This document shows positions 8,008 to 16,531 of a stretch of DNA of 64,000 nt, in pieces. The translations under genes and the position numbers were made by a program. The notes below the pieces were generated by a model, which ran no database searches, was not told where the DNA came from, and worked only from the letters and a program-made list of their open reading frames with translations. The DNA is from an uncultured Dorea sp. (lineage in GTDB: Bacteria; Bacillota; Clostridia; Lachnospirales; Lachnospiraceae): assembly GCA_910577685.1 (NCBI GenBank), contig CAJTOH010000009.1:37496-101495 (forward strand). Reading direction: 5' to 3'. How positions within the stretch are numbered: the first letter of the stretch is position 1; every line of letters starts with the position of its first letter.

Positions 8008-9060
8008 CTATCTGCTTTGCAAATTCAATACTGCCTGACATGCCCCTTCTTCCAGATTATAGTTCGGCCGCCAGCCAAGTTGTTTTACTTTCTCATCATT
8101 AAGCAATGAATTCTTTATAATCGAATAACCGCTTTTCTCGATATCGGAAGGAAGATCAAAAATTACCTTTACATTCCCCGCCTCTGCCAATGCCTCTGCA
8201 AAATCTCTTATAGTTGCCTCGGAATCCATATTTGCAATATTATATGCCTCATTTCTTCTGCCGCGTAACAATACGAACAGAATTGCACAGACCGCATCCA
8301 TGACATAGCAATAAGAACGTCTCTGTTCTCCCGCACTTTTCATAACAATATTTTCATGCTTCAAGATGTTTCGTAAAAATTGGGCGTCCGCACGGCTGTT
8401 ATCCTCTGTAATTTGCGCTCCATATATATATCCTGGTCTTACAATAGAGATATCGATCTCTCTCTCTTTGCCATAGCATACGCACATAGTTTCTGCACAC
8501 CTCTTACTCTCCGAATAACAAGAACGGGGATTTAGCGTGTTGATACTTCCGTACTCCGTTTCAGAAAACCTATCTATATACCCGTCCGCTTCACCATATA
8601 TTTCTGACGTAGACACATATACCATTTTTTTTACTTTATATGTTTCTGCGTATTCTAATACTTTGAGAGTACCTATTAAATTTGTATTCATCGTTTCAAC
8701 AGCTTTTGTTGCGAATGCCAACGGATGTGCGTTACTCGCAGCATGAATCACATAATCATAGCGTTCCTTTACGCCGAAATTACATACATCCTGAGCCAAA
8801 AGCTGAAATTCTGTTGGACGACTCATGTAAGCTTTAAATCGCTGCGCGCCCTTTTCCTGATTTCTGGACATTGCAGCGATTATATTAGAAGTCTTGAATT
8901 GCTCATTAAAATACATAAGCGTATCTACCAAATTAGACGCAATCAACCCATTAGATCCTGTAATTAATATTTTTTTATTACGTGGAACAATATTTTTTAC
9001 TTGCTCCCACACCTTAAGAAATTCTTTTTCTCTTCCAGCTTCCATTTTATCAAAACCCAT
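8008..9060 (-). CDS. NAD-dependent epimerase/dehydratase (extended SDR)
   Basis: The start chosen is ATG 9060, with AAGGGG six bases upstream; the frame extends further but would overlap the previous gene. The protein has about 350 residues. It has the NAD-binding ILITGSNGLIASNLVD near residue 30, VIHAASNAHP, VYVSTSEIYG, and the active-site YSESKRCAE (YxxxK). Then come VRPGYIYG and a C-terminal RSYCYVMDAVCAI typical of nucleotide-sugar epimerases and decarboxylases. It converts a nucleotide-linked sugar for the neighbouring glycosyltransferases, or possibly acts on the CDP-linked product of the downstream cytidylyltransferase. The exact substrate is not predictable. Confidence 0.85.
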   Translation of the reverse strand: MGFDKMEAGREKEFLKVWEQVKNIVPRNKKILITGSNGLIASNLVDTLMYFNEQFKTSNIIAAMSRNQEKGAQRFKAYMSRPTEFQLLAQDVCNFGVKERYDYVIHAASNAHPLAFATKAVETMNTNLIGTLKVLEYAETYKVKKMVYVSTSEIYGEADGYIDRFSETEYGSINTLNPRSCYSESKRCAETMCVCYGKEREIDISIVRPGYIYGAQITEDNSRADAQFLRNILKHENIVMKSAGEQRRSYCYVMDAVCAILFVLLRGRRNEAYNIANMDSEATIRDFAEALAEAGNVKVIFDLPSDIEKSGYSIIKNSLLNDEKVKQLGWRPNYNLEEGACQAVLNLQSR

Positions 9061-9079
9061 TTCCAACCCCTTCTCGCAA

Positions 9080-9994
9080 TTATTTTCGATTTTTTTTCCT
9101 ATTATTATATTCAAAAACATTGTCTAAAAGTATGCACAAATACTTATATATTTTTATCTTAGCTAACATATACCGCAGCAACATTCCTTTATTTTTCCTC
9201 GCCTGATATGCTCTTTTAAAAGACTGGGATCCGTTTAATCCTGACTTTTCCATGTAGACGGCAGTTTTATAATAAAACGTCTCCTTTGCAATTTTATTCT
9301 TTCTGTAATATTCCTTGTACTTTTCACCGATAATTGCAAAAGCTCTGACTGCTTTTCTGCCATCAGATGTAATACTTCCCTCCGTAATATAGCAATCTAC
9401 AAGAGGTTCCTCAATATAAAACATTTTGAAACCGGATCTCAGAACCTGCAGAGCCAATTCCCAATCCTGAAATCTCGGCAATCGTTCATCAAAACGAATG
9501 TTCTCAAACACTTCCTTTTTTGCCACGATCGTCTGCGTACTTACACAATTTATACATAACAATTTTGCCATCTTGTCTTTTTCTTTGTTTAGATTGTATC
9601 TCGGCAATACGTCGACGCCATTTTCCGGTGCATCTTTCTGAAAGCGACTAAAACTTGAAAAAACAAACTCTGCGCCACTTACCTCCAATGCTTGTAAAGA
9701 CTTTTCTAACTTATCCTTATGCCAATAATCATCACTATCCTGAAAGGCAATAATTTCACCTTTTGCATTTTCAATACCAATATTCCGTGCCTTACATGCC
9801 CCTCCGTTTTCTTCACAAGTAAGTAATCTGACTCTTTCGTCACTGATATTTTTAACGACATCAACAGAATTGTCTGTAGAACAATCATCTACGATTACAA
9901 CTTCCAGCTTTCCATATGTCTGCTCCAAAACACTTTTGACTGCCGTCTCGATTGTCTTTTCTCTGTTATACATAGGGATAATGACCGATACCAT
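9080..9994 (-). CDS. Glycosyltransferase family 2 protein
   Basis: This 304-residue GT-A enzyme starts with MVSVIIPMYNREKTIETAV. It has VVIVDDCSTDNSVDVV at about residues 33-48, NGGACKARNIGIENAKG, and the DSDDYWHKDKLEKSL metal site near residue 90. A downstream LPRFQDWELALQVL helps form the acceptor pocket. It has no membrane helices. It starts 6 bases after the previous GT2 gene. It is a likely cytoplasmic sugar transferase for the Wzx-exported unit. Confidence 0.88.
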   Translation of the reverse strand: MVSVIIPMYNREKTIETAVKSVLEQTYGKLEVVIVDDCSTDNSVDVVKNISDERVRLLTCEENGGACKARNIGIENAKGEIIAFQDSDDYWHKDKLEKSLQALEVSGAEFVFSSFSRFQKDAPENGVDVLPRYNLNKEKDKMAKLLCINCVSTQTIVAKKEVFENIRFDERLPRFQDWELALQVLRSGFKMFYIEEPLVDCYITEGSITSDGRKAVRAFAIIGEKYKEYYRKNKIAKETFYYKTAVYMEKSGLNGSQSFKRAYQARKNKGMLLRYMLAKIKIYKYLCILLDNVFEYNNRKKNRK

Positions 9995-10000
9995 ACTCCT

Positions 10001-10906
10001 TTATGCCTCCATTTTTCTCATCTTTTCTATCACTATTTCTAATGACTTAATCTGATTCTCCATCCAAAATATAATACGTTTTCTCTTATTTTTTCTTACG
10101 GAATTAGTGGCCGCATCTTCTAAGTGCCTGATTTCTAATTCAGGGTTATACACTGTCTTCAAACCGCAGTCTTTACATCGTAAAAACAATAACTCTTCTT
10201 CTTTATACAGAAAAGTCTTCGGATCAAACGCCTCCGAATATCTCTTTCTATATTCCGGAGAAAAAACGATACAACAGCCATGTAATATCACATCTTCCCG
10301 CCTCATATCTAATTGCTCATGTGTATGATACCCCTCATGTCTGGACGTTTTTTTTATTCCCAACAATCTAAATGCAAAGTTCCTGCAAAGCTTAAATGCA
10401 ACAATTGGGTAATTCAAAAAATGCCGCATTTGCCATAATTCTCGTTTAAAAATACGAAGCTCATTTTCAAAATATTCTAAATTCGGAAAACGATAATATA
10501 AACCATTTATTCTCCCATCCTTCAAAATAATCTTCGGCCCCATAACTCCAAAATGGCTGCGTTCGTATTCTTTTTGAATCACCTCGAAAAAATTACGCTT
10601 TTCAAGCAATGTATCGTTATTCATAATACAGATAAAATCACTCTTCAAATTCTGCAAGACATATTGGTATCCCAGATTATTTCCTTTTGCAAATCCTTGA
10701 TTTTCCGAATTTAAAATAACATGGACCCTTTTATTCTCTTTGTAGCGCTCTTCTAACTGTATGCCTGATCCGTTAGGGGAGGCATTATCAACGACTACAA
10801 TGCTATATTTATCCCCATCTATATTCTTTTCGATAGAACAGATGCAATCTGTAGTTTCTTTCATTGTATTATAATGCAGTATAACAAAAGCCAATGATTG
10901 ATTCAT
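10001..10906 (-). CDS. Glycosyltransferase family 2 protein, rhamnosyltransferase-like
   Basis: This 301-residue protein has FVILHYNTMKETTDCI, VVVDNASPNGSG, NQGFAKGNNLGYQY and ICIMNNDTLLEKRNF. This is the WbbL-like branch of GT2 that often transfers rhamnose or related sugars early in repeat-unit assembly. A later LYKEEELLFLRCKDCGLKT and HLEDAA match the conserved acceptor region of that branch. It is the first glycosyltransferase after the flippase. The rhamnosyl assignment is only by motif similarity. Confidence 0.85.
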   Translation of the reverse strand: MNQSLAFVILHYNTMKETTDCICSIEKNIDGDKYSIVVVDNASPNGSGIQLEERYKENKRVHVILNSENQGFAKGNNLGYQYVLQNLKSDFICIMNNDTLLEKRNFFEVIQKEYERSHFGVMGPKIILKDGRINGLYYRFPNLEYFENELRIFKRELWQMRHFLNYPIVAFKLCRNFAFRLLGIKKTSRHEGYHTHEQLDMRREDVILHGCCIVFSPEYRKRYSEAFDPKTFLYKEEELLFLRCKDCGLKTVYNPELEIRHLEDAATNSVRKNKRKRIIFWMENQIKSLEIVIEKMRKMEA

Positions 10907-10932
10907 AGTAAACGCCTCTACCTTCTATTTTT

Positions 10933-12396
10933 CTAACCTTTTTTATGAATTCTATTTGTCAATGCGTTAGAAAGCTCTTGTAAATAAGGGTCTTTCATCA
11001 ATAGTAATATTACCAAATATCCTATAAAACATATTATCATCGTAGCAAACAACTGGTACAATATTGAATTCGTAACTTGGTTTACCCCCCATCTCACAGC
11101 AAAAAAACCAATACTTGCAAAAAAATACAGCGGTAATCTATGATACATTCTTTTCGTTTCAAATATATTTTTACAATACTTGGTTAGCACGGCAAATACT
11201 ACACACTCCGAACATAAAGTCGCTATTGCCGCGCCCGTAACTCCAAATAATGATATTAAAATTCCATTTGCCGCCAAATTAAATACGGCTCCGCTTATTG
11301 TTGATATCAATACTTCCCTATCTTTTTGATGCGGTATACAAATCTGATATGCAAGGATTCTGTTTACTGCCGCTACAACTACTTTTGCAGACAATATTTT
11401 TGCTGCAAGGCTTCCTGAAATAAATTCTCTTTCACTAAACAGCAAAATCAGAATGTCACTCGTACACATCATACCAATTGCTGCCGGAACAGAAATAAGC
11501 AGAAGAATATTCATAGATGTTTTCATGATTTTTTCGTATTCTGCTCTCAAATTCTTTCCGATATAATAAGACACTCTTGGCAAAATGGTTGTGGATATCA
11601 CCCCAATCAAAGTACTAACCATAAGATTAATTTTCACTGCCGCAGTATAAATTCCTGTTGCAGTATCGCCGCGCATTGCTCCTAACATAGTGGTATCCAT
11701 TGTCATATAAATATTAGAAGCAATACTCGTCCCAAAAATCAAAAATATCGGTTTTAAGTGCTTGCAGTATTCATACTGATATCTTTTCTTCCAATCCACG
11801 AATTTTCTGGAATACCACAAATTCATAATCGCAGAGCCGCCTGATGATATTACAGTCAATGCCGCATACCAGCCGTCGTCACTTTTTGTTTTCACTAAAA
11901 GGAATAATAATACTAATGATACAAGCTGAAATAAAATAGCACGCTTTGTAATATATGCATATTCCTCTTGAACAACAAACAGCCATTCCATACCAATCGT
12001 TGTAAATAGAATACTTGCGCTAAAAATAAGCAGCAAGCCTTTATACCCTTTTAAAACCGGTATGCATAAAAAAACAATAAATGCTACATAAGTAATCAAC
12101 GTTGTACACAAATTAATACGAAGCATCTCTTGTGCAAACTTATTAAACATTTCTTTATCATCACGAATTCTTGCGCCTTCACGCACTGCATAAATTGTAA
12201 TTCCAAGAGCCGCAAGCAATGAAAAATAAGTAATAATAGAGTTTGCATAATTCACTCTTCCTATCCCGGAAGCTCCCAATATTCTCGAGGCATAGGGAAA
12301 CGTTATCAATGGAAAAAGTACTGTCATTAAGGTTTTAATTACATTTGCTATTAAGTTTTTGGTTATAGATTTTTCTTTTATATTTTGTTTTACCAT
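10933..12396 (-). CDS. Wzx-type oligosaccharide flippase (MVF/MOP superfamily)
   Basis: This 487-residue membrane protein has about 12-14 hydrophobic helices and no signal peptide. The N-terminus (NLIANVIKTLMTVLFPLITFPYASRILGA, given here in part as TLMTVLFPLITFPYASRIL) and the following GIGRVNYANSIITYF are characteristic of RfbX/Wzx flippases. These move undecaprenyl-diphosphate-linked oligosaccharides across the membrane. It heads the left-hand glycopolymer transcript behind an extended -10 promoter. No Wzy polymerase is recognised in the window. Confidence 0.9.
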   Translation of the reverse strand: MVKQNIKEKSITKNLIANVIKTLMTVLFPLITFPYASRILGASGIGRVNYANSIITYFSLLAALGITIYAVREGARIRDDKEMFNKFAQEMLRINLCTTLITYVAFIVFLCIPVLKGYKGLLLIFSASILFTTIGMEWLFVVQEEYAYITKRAILFQLVSLVLLFLLVKTKSDDGWYAALTVISSGGSAIMNLWYSRKFVDWKKRYQYEYCKHLKPIFLIFGTSIASNIYMTMDTTMLGAMRGDTATGIYTAAVKINLMVSTLIGVISTTILPRVSYYIGKNLRAEYEKIMKTSMNILLLISVPAAIGMMCTSDILILLFSEREFISGSLAAKILSAKVVVAAVNRILAYQICIPHQKDREVLISTISGAVFNLAANGILISLFGVTGAAIATLCSECVVFAVLTKYCKNIFETKRMYHRLPLYFFASIGFFAVRWGVNQVTNSILYQLFATMIICFIGYLVILLLMKDPYLQELSNALTNRIHKKG

Positions 12397-12443
12397 TTAT
12401 TCACTCTTAACTCTTTTCTGAATTTACCATTTCATGACATTTT

Positions 12444-12472
12444 ATTATACCATCATTTTATTCCTATGGCAA
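12444..12472 (-). promoter_or_regulatory. Promoter of the wzx-led glycopolymer operon
   Basis: Minus strand: -35 TTGCCA (12467-12472), 17-base spacer, -10 TATAAT (12444-12449) preceded by TGG, giving an extended -10. It lies about 50 bases before the flippase ATG. Confidence 0.7.
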
Positions 12473-12509
12473 TAAAACAGAGATGGAACTTCCTTATTAT
12501 TATTTCAAT

Positions 12510-12553
12510 AAAAATAGAGTAAAGACTAGTTTTACTAGCTTTACTCTATTTTT
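12510..12553 (-). terminator. Rho-independent terminator after the ChW/Ig-like protein gene
   Basis: A long stem pairs 12510-12530 (with a one-base bulge at 12525) with 12534-12553 around a three-base loop, only 7 bases after the stop codon. On the minus strand it ends in TTTTTATTG. It closes the secreted-protein gene group and insulates it from the wzx promoter. Confidence 0.85.
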
Positions 12554-12559
12554 CAAAAA

Positions 12560-14452
12560 TTAATTCTTTTTGTTAAATGCGCCTTCTGTTTTTCCCGGCG
12601 CTTCTCCACCCTTTGGAACTAATTGAATCTTTATTCCCTCTAATCTATATGCATATCCTTCTGATCCGGCAGGCTCTCCATTTTTGGCCCATCCCATCCA
12701 ACCAAACTTTTGGGCATGGACACAATAATAGATATCATATTTTTCAGCCATTTCACCTGTAAGTGAGATCTCTATCGCTTCGAGCCGTTTTGCCTCTCCG
12801 GAAGTTCCGCTCATCTCACCATTCTTTTTCCAATTCTTTTCCCAACCATACGTTTGTACATGGGTGCGATATTGAACGTCCCCTTTATGCCCCGGATCAA
12901 CCAGATTGATTTTAATTCCTTCTAACCGCTTGGCCTCTCCGGAAGTTCCGCTCATCGCGCCGTCTTGCACATAGCCTTGCCAACCGTCTTTCTGTACATG
13001 CGTCTGATATTTGATGGGATGTCTGTATGCTTCTTTTGTGTCAGCTTCAGATTCAGGCGCTTTTTTGCCTTTCTCCACTAAACAAATCTCAATTCCTTCC
13101 AAGCGTTTCCCATATCCTGCCGTTCCGGCATACTCGTCATTTTTTGCCCAGCCCATCCAGCCAAAACTCTGTGCATGCACGCGGTAGTAGATATCAAATT
13201 TCTCTGCCATCTCGCCTGTTAAACGGATCTGGATTGCTTCTAAACGTCTGGCCTTTCCCTCTGTACCGCTCGTAGCTCCATTCTTAACATATGACTGCCA
13301 GCCTTCTGACTGTACATGTGTCCTATATTCTATATCGCCTTCATATTCCTTATTGTCCACTAATTCAATCCTAATGCCTTCCAGACGCTTCGCCTGTCCG
13401 GAGGTTCCGCTCATGGCTCCGTTTTCTTTCCAGTCCTGCCATTTAAAAGATTGAACATGAGTCTGATATCTTACTCCAATTCCTTTTTCTTTTACAGCAA
13501 TCGCCTCGGTCTGCTTTTCCTCACATACGGAACAGATCCTCTCCATAAGTCCCTTTTCCGTATATGTAGGTTCTTTAATAACCTTCCAATCTCCGAATTT
13601 GTGTCCTAAAGCTTTGATTACTTTTTTACGATCTTCACTCTCAGCTGGAATATCGCATCTAGTACAGTGCTGACTTGATACACCGTCTTCCGTACATGTA
13701 GCCGCCTTGTCTACGGTAAATTCTTTATCCCATGCATGACTTACATTAACCTGATAAGTGACTTCATCAGTAGGTTCTTTTTGCCCCGTAACAGTAAGAT
13801 CCCATGTCCCACTTTTAAGAATTCCAACCTTATATGTTTTATAGTAAACTGTTCCGCCTGACGAGTTATCTACTTCCGTAGAAACCAATTCTGCCGAAAC
13901 TTTTGCTCCACTAATTTTAAAATCATATCCCTGATCAGTAGGAGATTCCAGCCTTATTGAAAATTCTTCGCTTGGACATATGATATAATTATTTGGATTT
14001 ACCTCTACAAGAAACTCTTTGATTACCTTTTTCGAGCTTGGAGCCGGATCCATTAACTGCACTTTTACAGTTCCTTCGTCTATACCTCTCACAGTACAGG
14101 TGTAGTCCACTTTATCGCCATTAATCGTTTTAGAATTTTTTATACATGCCACAACCTTATCATCCGCAGATACCCATTCATACTGTGCCTGATCACTTTT
14201 TTCCACACTATAAAACAGAGTTCTTATTTCGCCTTTGTGCAGCTTTATCTCTTCAACTTTATTTTCTTCCGTATTGTCTGCCGCTAATAAACTCTCGTCT
14301 GTTATAGCCTCTTCCGTATCTTCTTCATCCTGCTCAATCTCTTCAACCTGTTCAATCTCTTCCGCATGAACATTGCTCATTATGCCATTGTTAAACAAAA
14401 CACCCGACACGCTCAATACGCATGCCATTAAAAATAATGCCGCTCTCCTCAT
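12560..14452 (-). CDS. Secreted Ig-like/Cys-rich protein with six ChW repeats
   Basis: The start is ATG 14452, which has GGAGAGG seven bases upstream; the longer frame overlaps the end of the lysozyme gene and reads its C-terminus out of frame. The protein has about 630 residues. There is a signal peptide (about 1-30), an acidic stretch, then an Ig-like beta-rich region to about 250. A domain with two CxxC pairs (CTRCD and CSVC) at about 250-320 follows, of the type common in Lachnospiraceae surface proteins. Six ChW repeats fill about 325-630 and include GW, SGTSG and RLEGI cores. It has no recognisable enzyme domain, so it may be an adhesin or scaffold. It is last of four ChW genes. Confidence 0.85.
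   Translation of the reverse strand: MRRAALFLMACVLSVSGVLFNNGIMSNVHAEEIEQVEEIEQDEEDTEEAITDESLLAADNTEENKVEEIKLHKGEIRTLFYSVEKSDQAQYEWVSADDKVVACIKNSKTINGDKVDYTCTVRGIDEGTVKVQLMDPAPSSKKVIKEFLVEVNPNNYIICPSEEFSIRLESPTDQGYDFKISGAKVSAELVSTEVDNSSGGTVYYKTYKVGILKSGTWDLTVTGQKEPTDEVTYQVNVSHAWDKEFTVDKAATCTEDGVSSQHCTRCDIPAESEDRKKVIKALGHKFGDWKVIKEPTYTEKGLMERICSVCEEKQTEAIAVKEKGIGVRYQTHVQSFKWQDWKENGAMSGTSGQAKRLEGIRIELVDNKEYEGDIEYRTHVQSEGWQSYVKNGATSGTEGKARRLEAIQIRLTGEMAEKFDIYYRVHAQSFGWMGWAKNDEYAGTAGYGKRLEGIEICLVEKGKKAPESEADTKEAYRHPIKYQTHVQKDGWQGYVQDGAMSGTSGEAKRLEGIKINLVDPGHKGDVQYRTHVQTYGWEKNWKKNGEMSGTSGEAKRLEAIEISLTGEMAEKYDIYYCVHAQKFGWMGWAKNGEPAGSEGYAYRLEGIKIQLVPKGGEAPGKTEGAFNKKN
12563..13480 (-). repeat. ChW repeat block: six repeats (two A-B-C triads)
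   Basis: Six coding repeats of about 48-55 residues. The first two of each triad have Y-THVQ-x-GW and GTSG; the third reads IYYxVHAQ then GWMGWAKN and is followed by a KG-APxxT spacer. Confidence 0.9.
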
Positions 14453-14510
14453 ATCTTTCCTCTCCTTTTTCTTCATCTGTAAATACACAATTTGGTTAAT
14501 AATGCAACTG

Positions 14511-16508
14511 CTACTTTCTAAATGCTCCCTCTGTACTTCCCGGTGGGTTTCCACCCTTTTCAACCAGTACAATCTGTATACCTTCCAGTCGTTTAGCCAA
14601 ACCTTCGGTTCCTGCCTCCTCTCCATTCTTAGCCCAGCCAAGCCAACCATAAGTCTGCGAATGTACCCGATAATAGATATCATAACTTTCCTTCATATTC
14701 CCTGACAATTCGATACGAATTGCTTCCAGACGTTTTGCCTTTCCGGTGGTCCCTGCCAGATTACCTCCGGTAGCCCAATCCTGCCAGCCAAAACTCTGCA
14801 CATGGACTTTATATCTTATCTCATTCTGATTATCCAACGATATCTTTATACCTTCCAACCTTTTTGCTTGTCCTACCGTTCCGCTGATCTCGCCTCCGCT
14901 GACCGCCGGCTGCCAGCCATAGGACTGTACATGGGTGGTATAACTTATGTTCTTCTGCTTGATCTTAAACGCTCCGTCTGTTGTCCCCGGAGCTGCAGCG
15001 CCTTTCTTCACAACAACAATCTGCAGCGCTTCCGTTCTCTTTCCAAAACCTTCGGTTCCTGCCGGATTCCCATTCTTAGCCCAACCTAACCAACCGTAAC
15101 TCTGCGAATGTACGCGATAATAGATATCATATTTTTCTGCCTCCGCACCTGTCAGTTTTATTTTAATTGCTTCTATAGTTCTAGCCTGTCCCTCTGTCCC
15201 TGATAATTCTCCTGTCGTAACATCTTCCTGCCAGCCAATTCCGCTTACATGAGAACTATATTGAACGCCTAGGTCTCCGTATCCGCTTCCAACGTTAATC
15301 TTAAGAGCTTCCATTCTCTTTGAATATCCCGTTGCACCGCTCTGACAGCCATTGTTTACCTCATTCTGCCATCCAAAGGTCTGTATATGAGTAGTATACT
15401 TAATAATATCCAAATTATCTACCTGAATGGGATCTACATCCTGCGTCTCTGTCATCCAGAAGTTTAAGTCAACATCCCCATCCACTCCATTTACACGACC
15501 GGAAGAGGTACACTGCCACATATCATAAGACCCCTGATAGTTACATTCATAATTATACTGTGCAACCCACTTTGACCATGAACTATTATTAAATACCGAG
15601 CTTGTCAGATATGTATTCCACCAATTCTTATTCGCATATATTCCCGGACGATAACCGGCCGCCGATATCTTATCACAGAAGGTCTTCGCCATGTTTCCTA
15701 ACATCCTGTTTCCTACGGATATTGTCGAATCATCTTCCATATCATAATATACCGGATATGACGGTACATGTCCTCTCAGTAACCGAAGTACATGGTTCGC
15801 TTCACTTTCTGCTTCCGCAATCGTTTTTGCGTATGAATAGATATATACTCCATAAGGGATTCCCAGTCTTTCACACTCTGAAACATTGTACGCCCACCAT
15901 TTGTCGTCCTGACTTTGAAGATCATTACCATAACCGCATCGAAGAATTGCGAACTCAATGCCGGACGCCTTTACCTTTGCCCAGTTAATCCTGCCTTGAT
16001 GACGGCTGACGTCAATCCCTTTCTTCAATGCCCCTGGTATCACTTCGCCTCTGCTGTTCACATATCTGCCGTTTTCTTTATTCCATGCGTTCGCATAACC
16101 TGACCTCGCGGCTGTCTCTATCACATCCAATTCACCATTCGAGTATCTCCAGCTGTTTTCCAACAGCTCTTCCGGCTCATTTTCTTCTTCATTCTCTTCA
16201 TTCACTTCATTTTCAATATTCTTTGAATCTACGGAATCATCAGAAACACTTTCTGAATCTACAAAAGTATCTTCTGAATCCGGAGACGCTTCATTTAATT
16301 GTTCCTCATCATTCTCTGATTCCGTACCCGCTGTCTCATCTTCACCATCCAAAGTTGAATCACTTGTTTCGTCCATTTCGTCTGTGTTGTCAATACTATT
16401 CTCTTCACCGCTCTGAACATTCTCTTCCGCATAACTTGTATAACTCGTCATACCAATCTCGGCCAACATTATGCTTAAGCATAGAATGATTGAACAAAAT
16501 TTCCTCAT
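14511..16508 (-). CDS. Secreted GH25 lysozyme with six ChW repeats
   Basis: This 665-residue protein has a signal peptide (about 1-27), an acidic Glu/Asp/Ser-rich segment (28-120), a GH25 muramidase domain (about 163-352) and six ChW repeats (about 368-665). The catalytic residues of GH25 are visible: D166 in GIDVSRHQG, and D256 and E258 in YYDMEDD. FAILRCGYG and RPGIYANKNWW are further family motifs. It should cleave the MurNAc-GlcNAc bond of peptidoglycan outside the cell. It starts 23 bases after the glucosaminidase gene, so the two muralytic enzymes are probably co-expressed. The acidic linker is unusually long for this family. Confidence 0.93.
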   Translation of the reverse strand: MRKFCSIILCLSIMLAEIGMTSYTSYAEENVQSGEENSIDNTDEMDETSDSTLDGEDETAGTESENDEEQLNEASPDSEDTFVDSESVSDDSVDSKNIENEVNEENEEENEPEELLENSWRYSNGELDVIETAARSGYANAWNKENGRYVNSRGEVIPGALKKGIDVSRHQGRINWAKVKASGIEFAILRCGYGNDLQSQDDKWWAYNVSECERLGIPYGVYIYSYAKTIAEAESEANHVLRLLRGHVPSYPVYYDMEDDSTISVGNRMLGNMAKTFCDKISAAGYRPGIYANKNWWNTYLTSSVFNNSSWSKWVAQYNYECNYQGSYDMWQCTSSGRVNGVDGDVDLNFWMTETQDVDPIQVDNLDIIKYTTHIQTFGWQNEVNNGCQSGATGYSKRMEALKINVGSGYGDLGVQYSSHVSGIGWQEDVTTGELSGTEGQARTIEAIKIKLTGAEAEKYDIYYRVHSQSYGWLGWAKNGNPAGTEGFGKRTEALQIVVVKKGAAAPGTTDGAFKIKQKNISYTTHVQSYGWQPAVSGGEISGTVGQAKRLEGIKISLDNQNEIRYKVHVQSFGWQDWATGGNLAGTTGKAKRLEAIRIELSGNMKESYDIYYRVHSQTYGWLGWAKNGEEAGTEGLAKRLEGIQIVLVEKGGNPPGSTEGAFRK
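14514..15407 (-). repeat. ChW repeat block: six repeats (two A-B-C triads)
   Basis: Six ChW repeats. The third and sixth are the type-C form, beginning YDIYYRVHSQ and containing YGWLGWAKNG. The first repeat is the most divergent (GATGYSKRMEALKI). Confidence 0.9.
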
Positions 16509-16531
16509 CTTTATCCCCTTTCATCTTACTG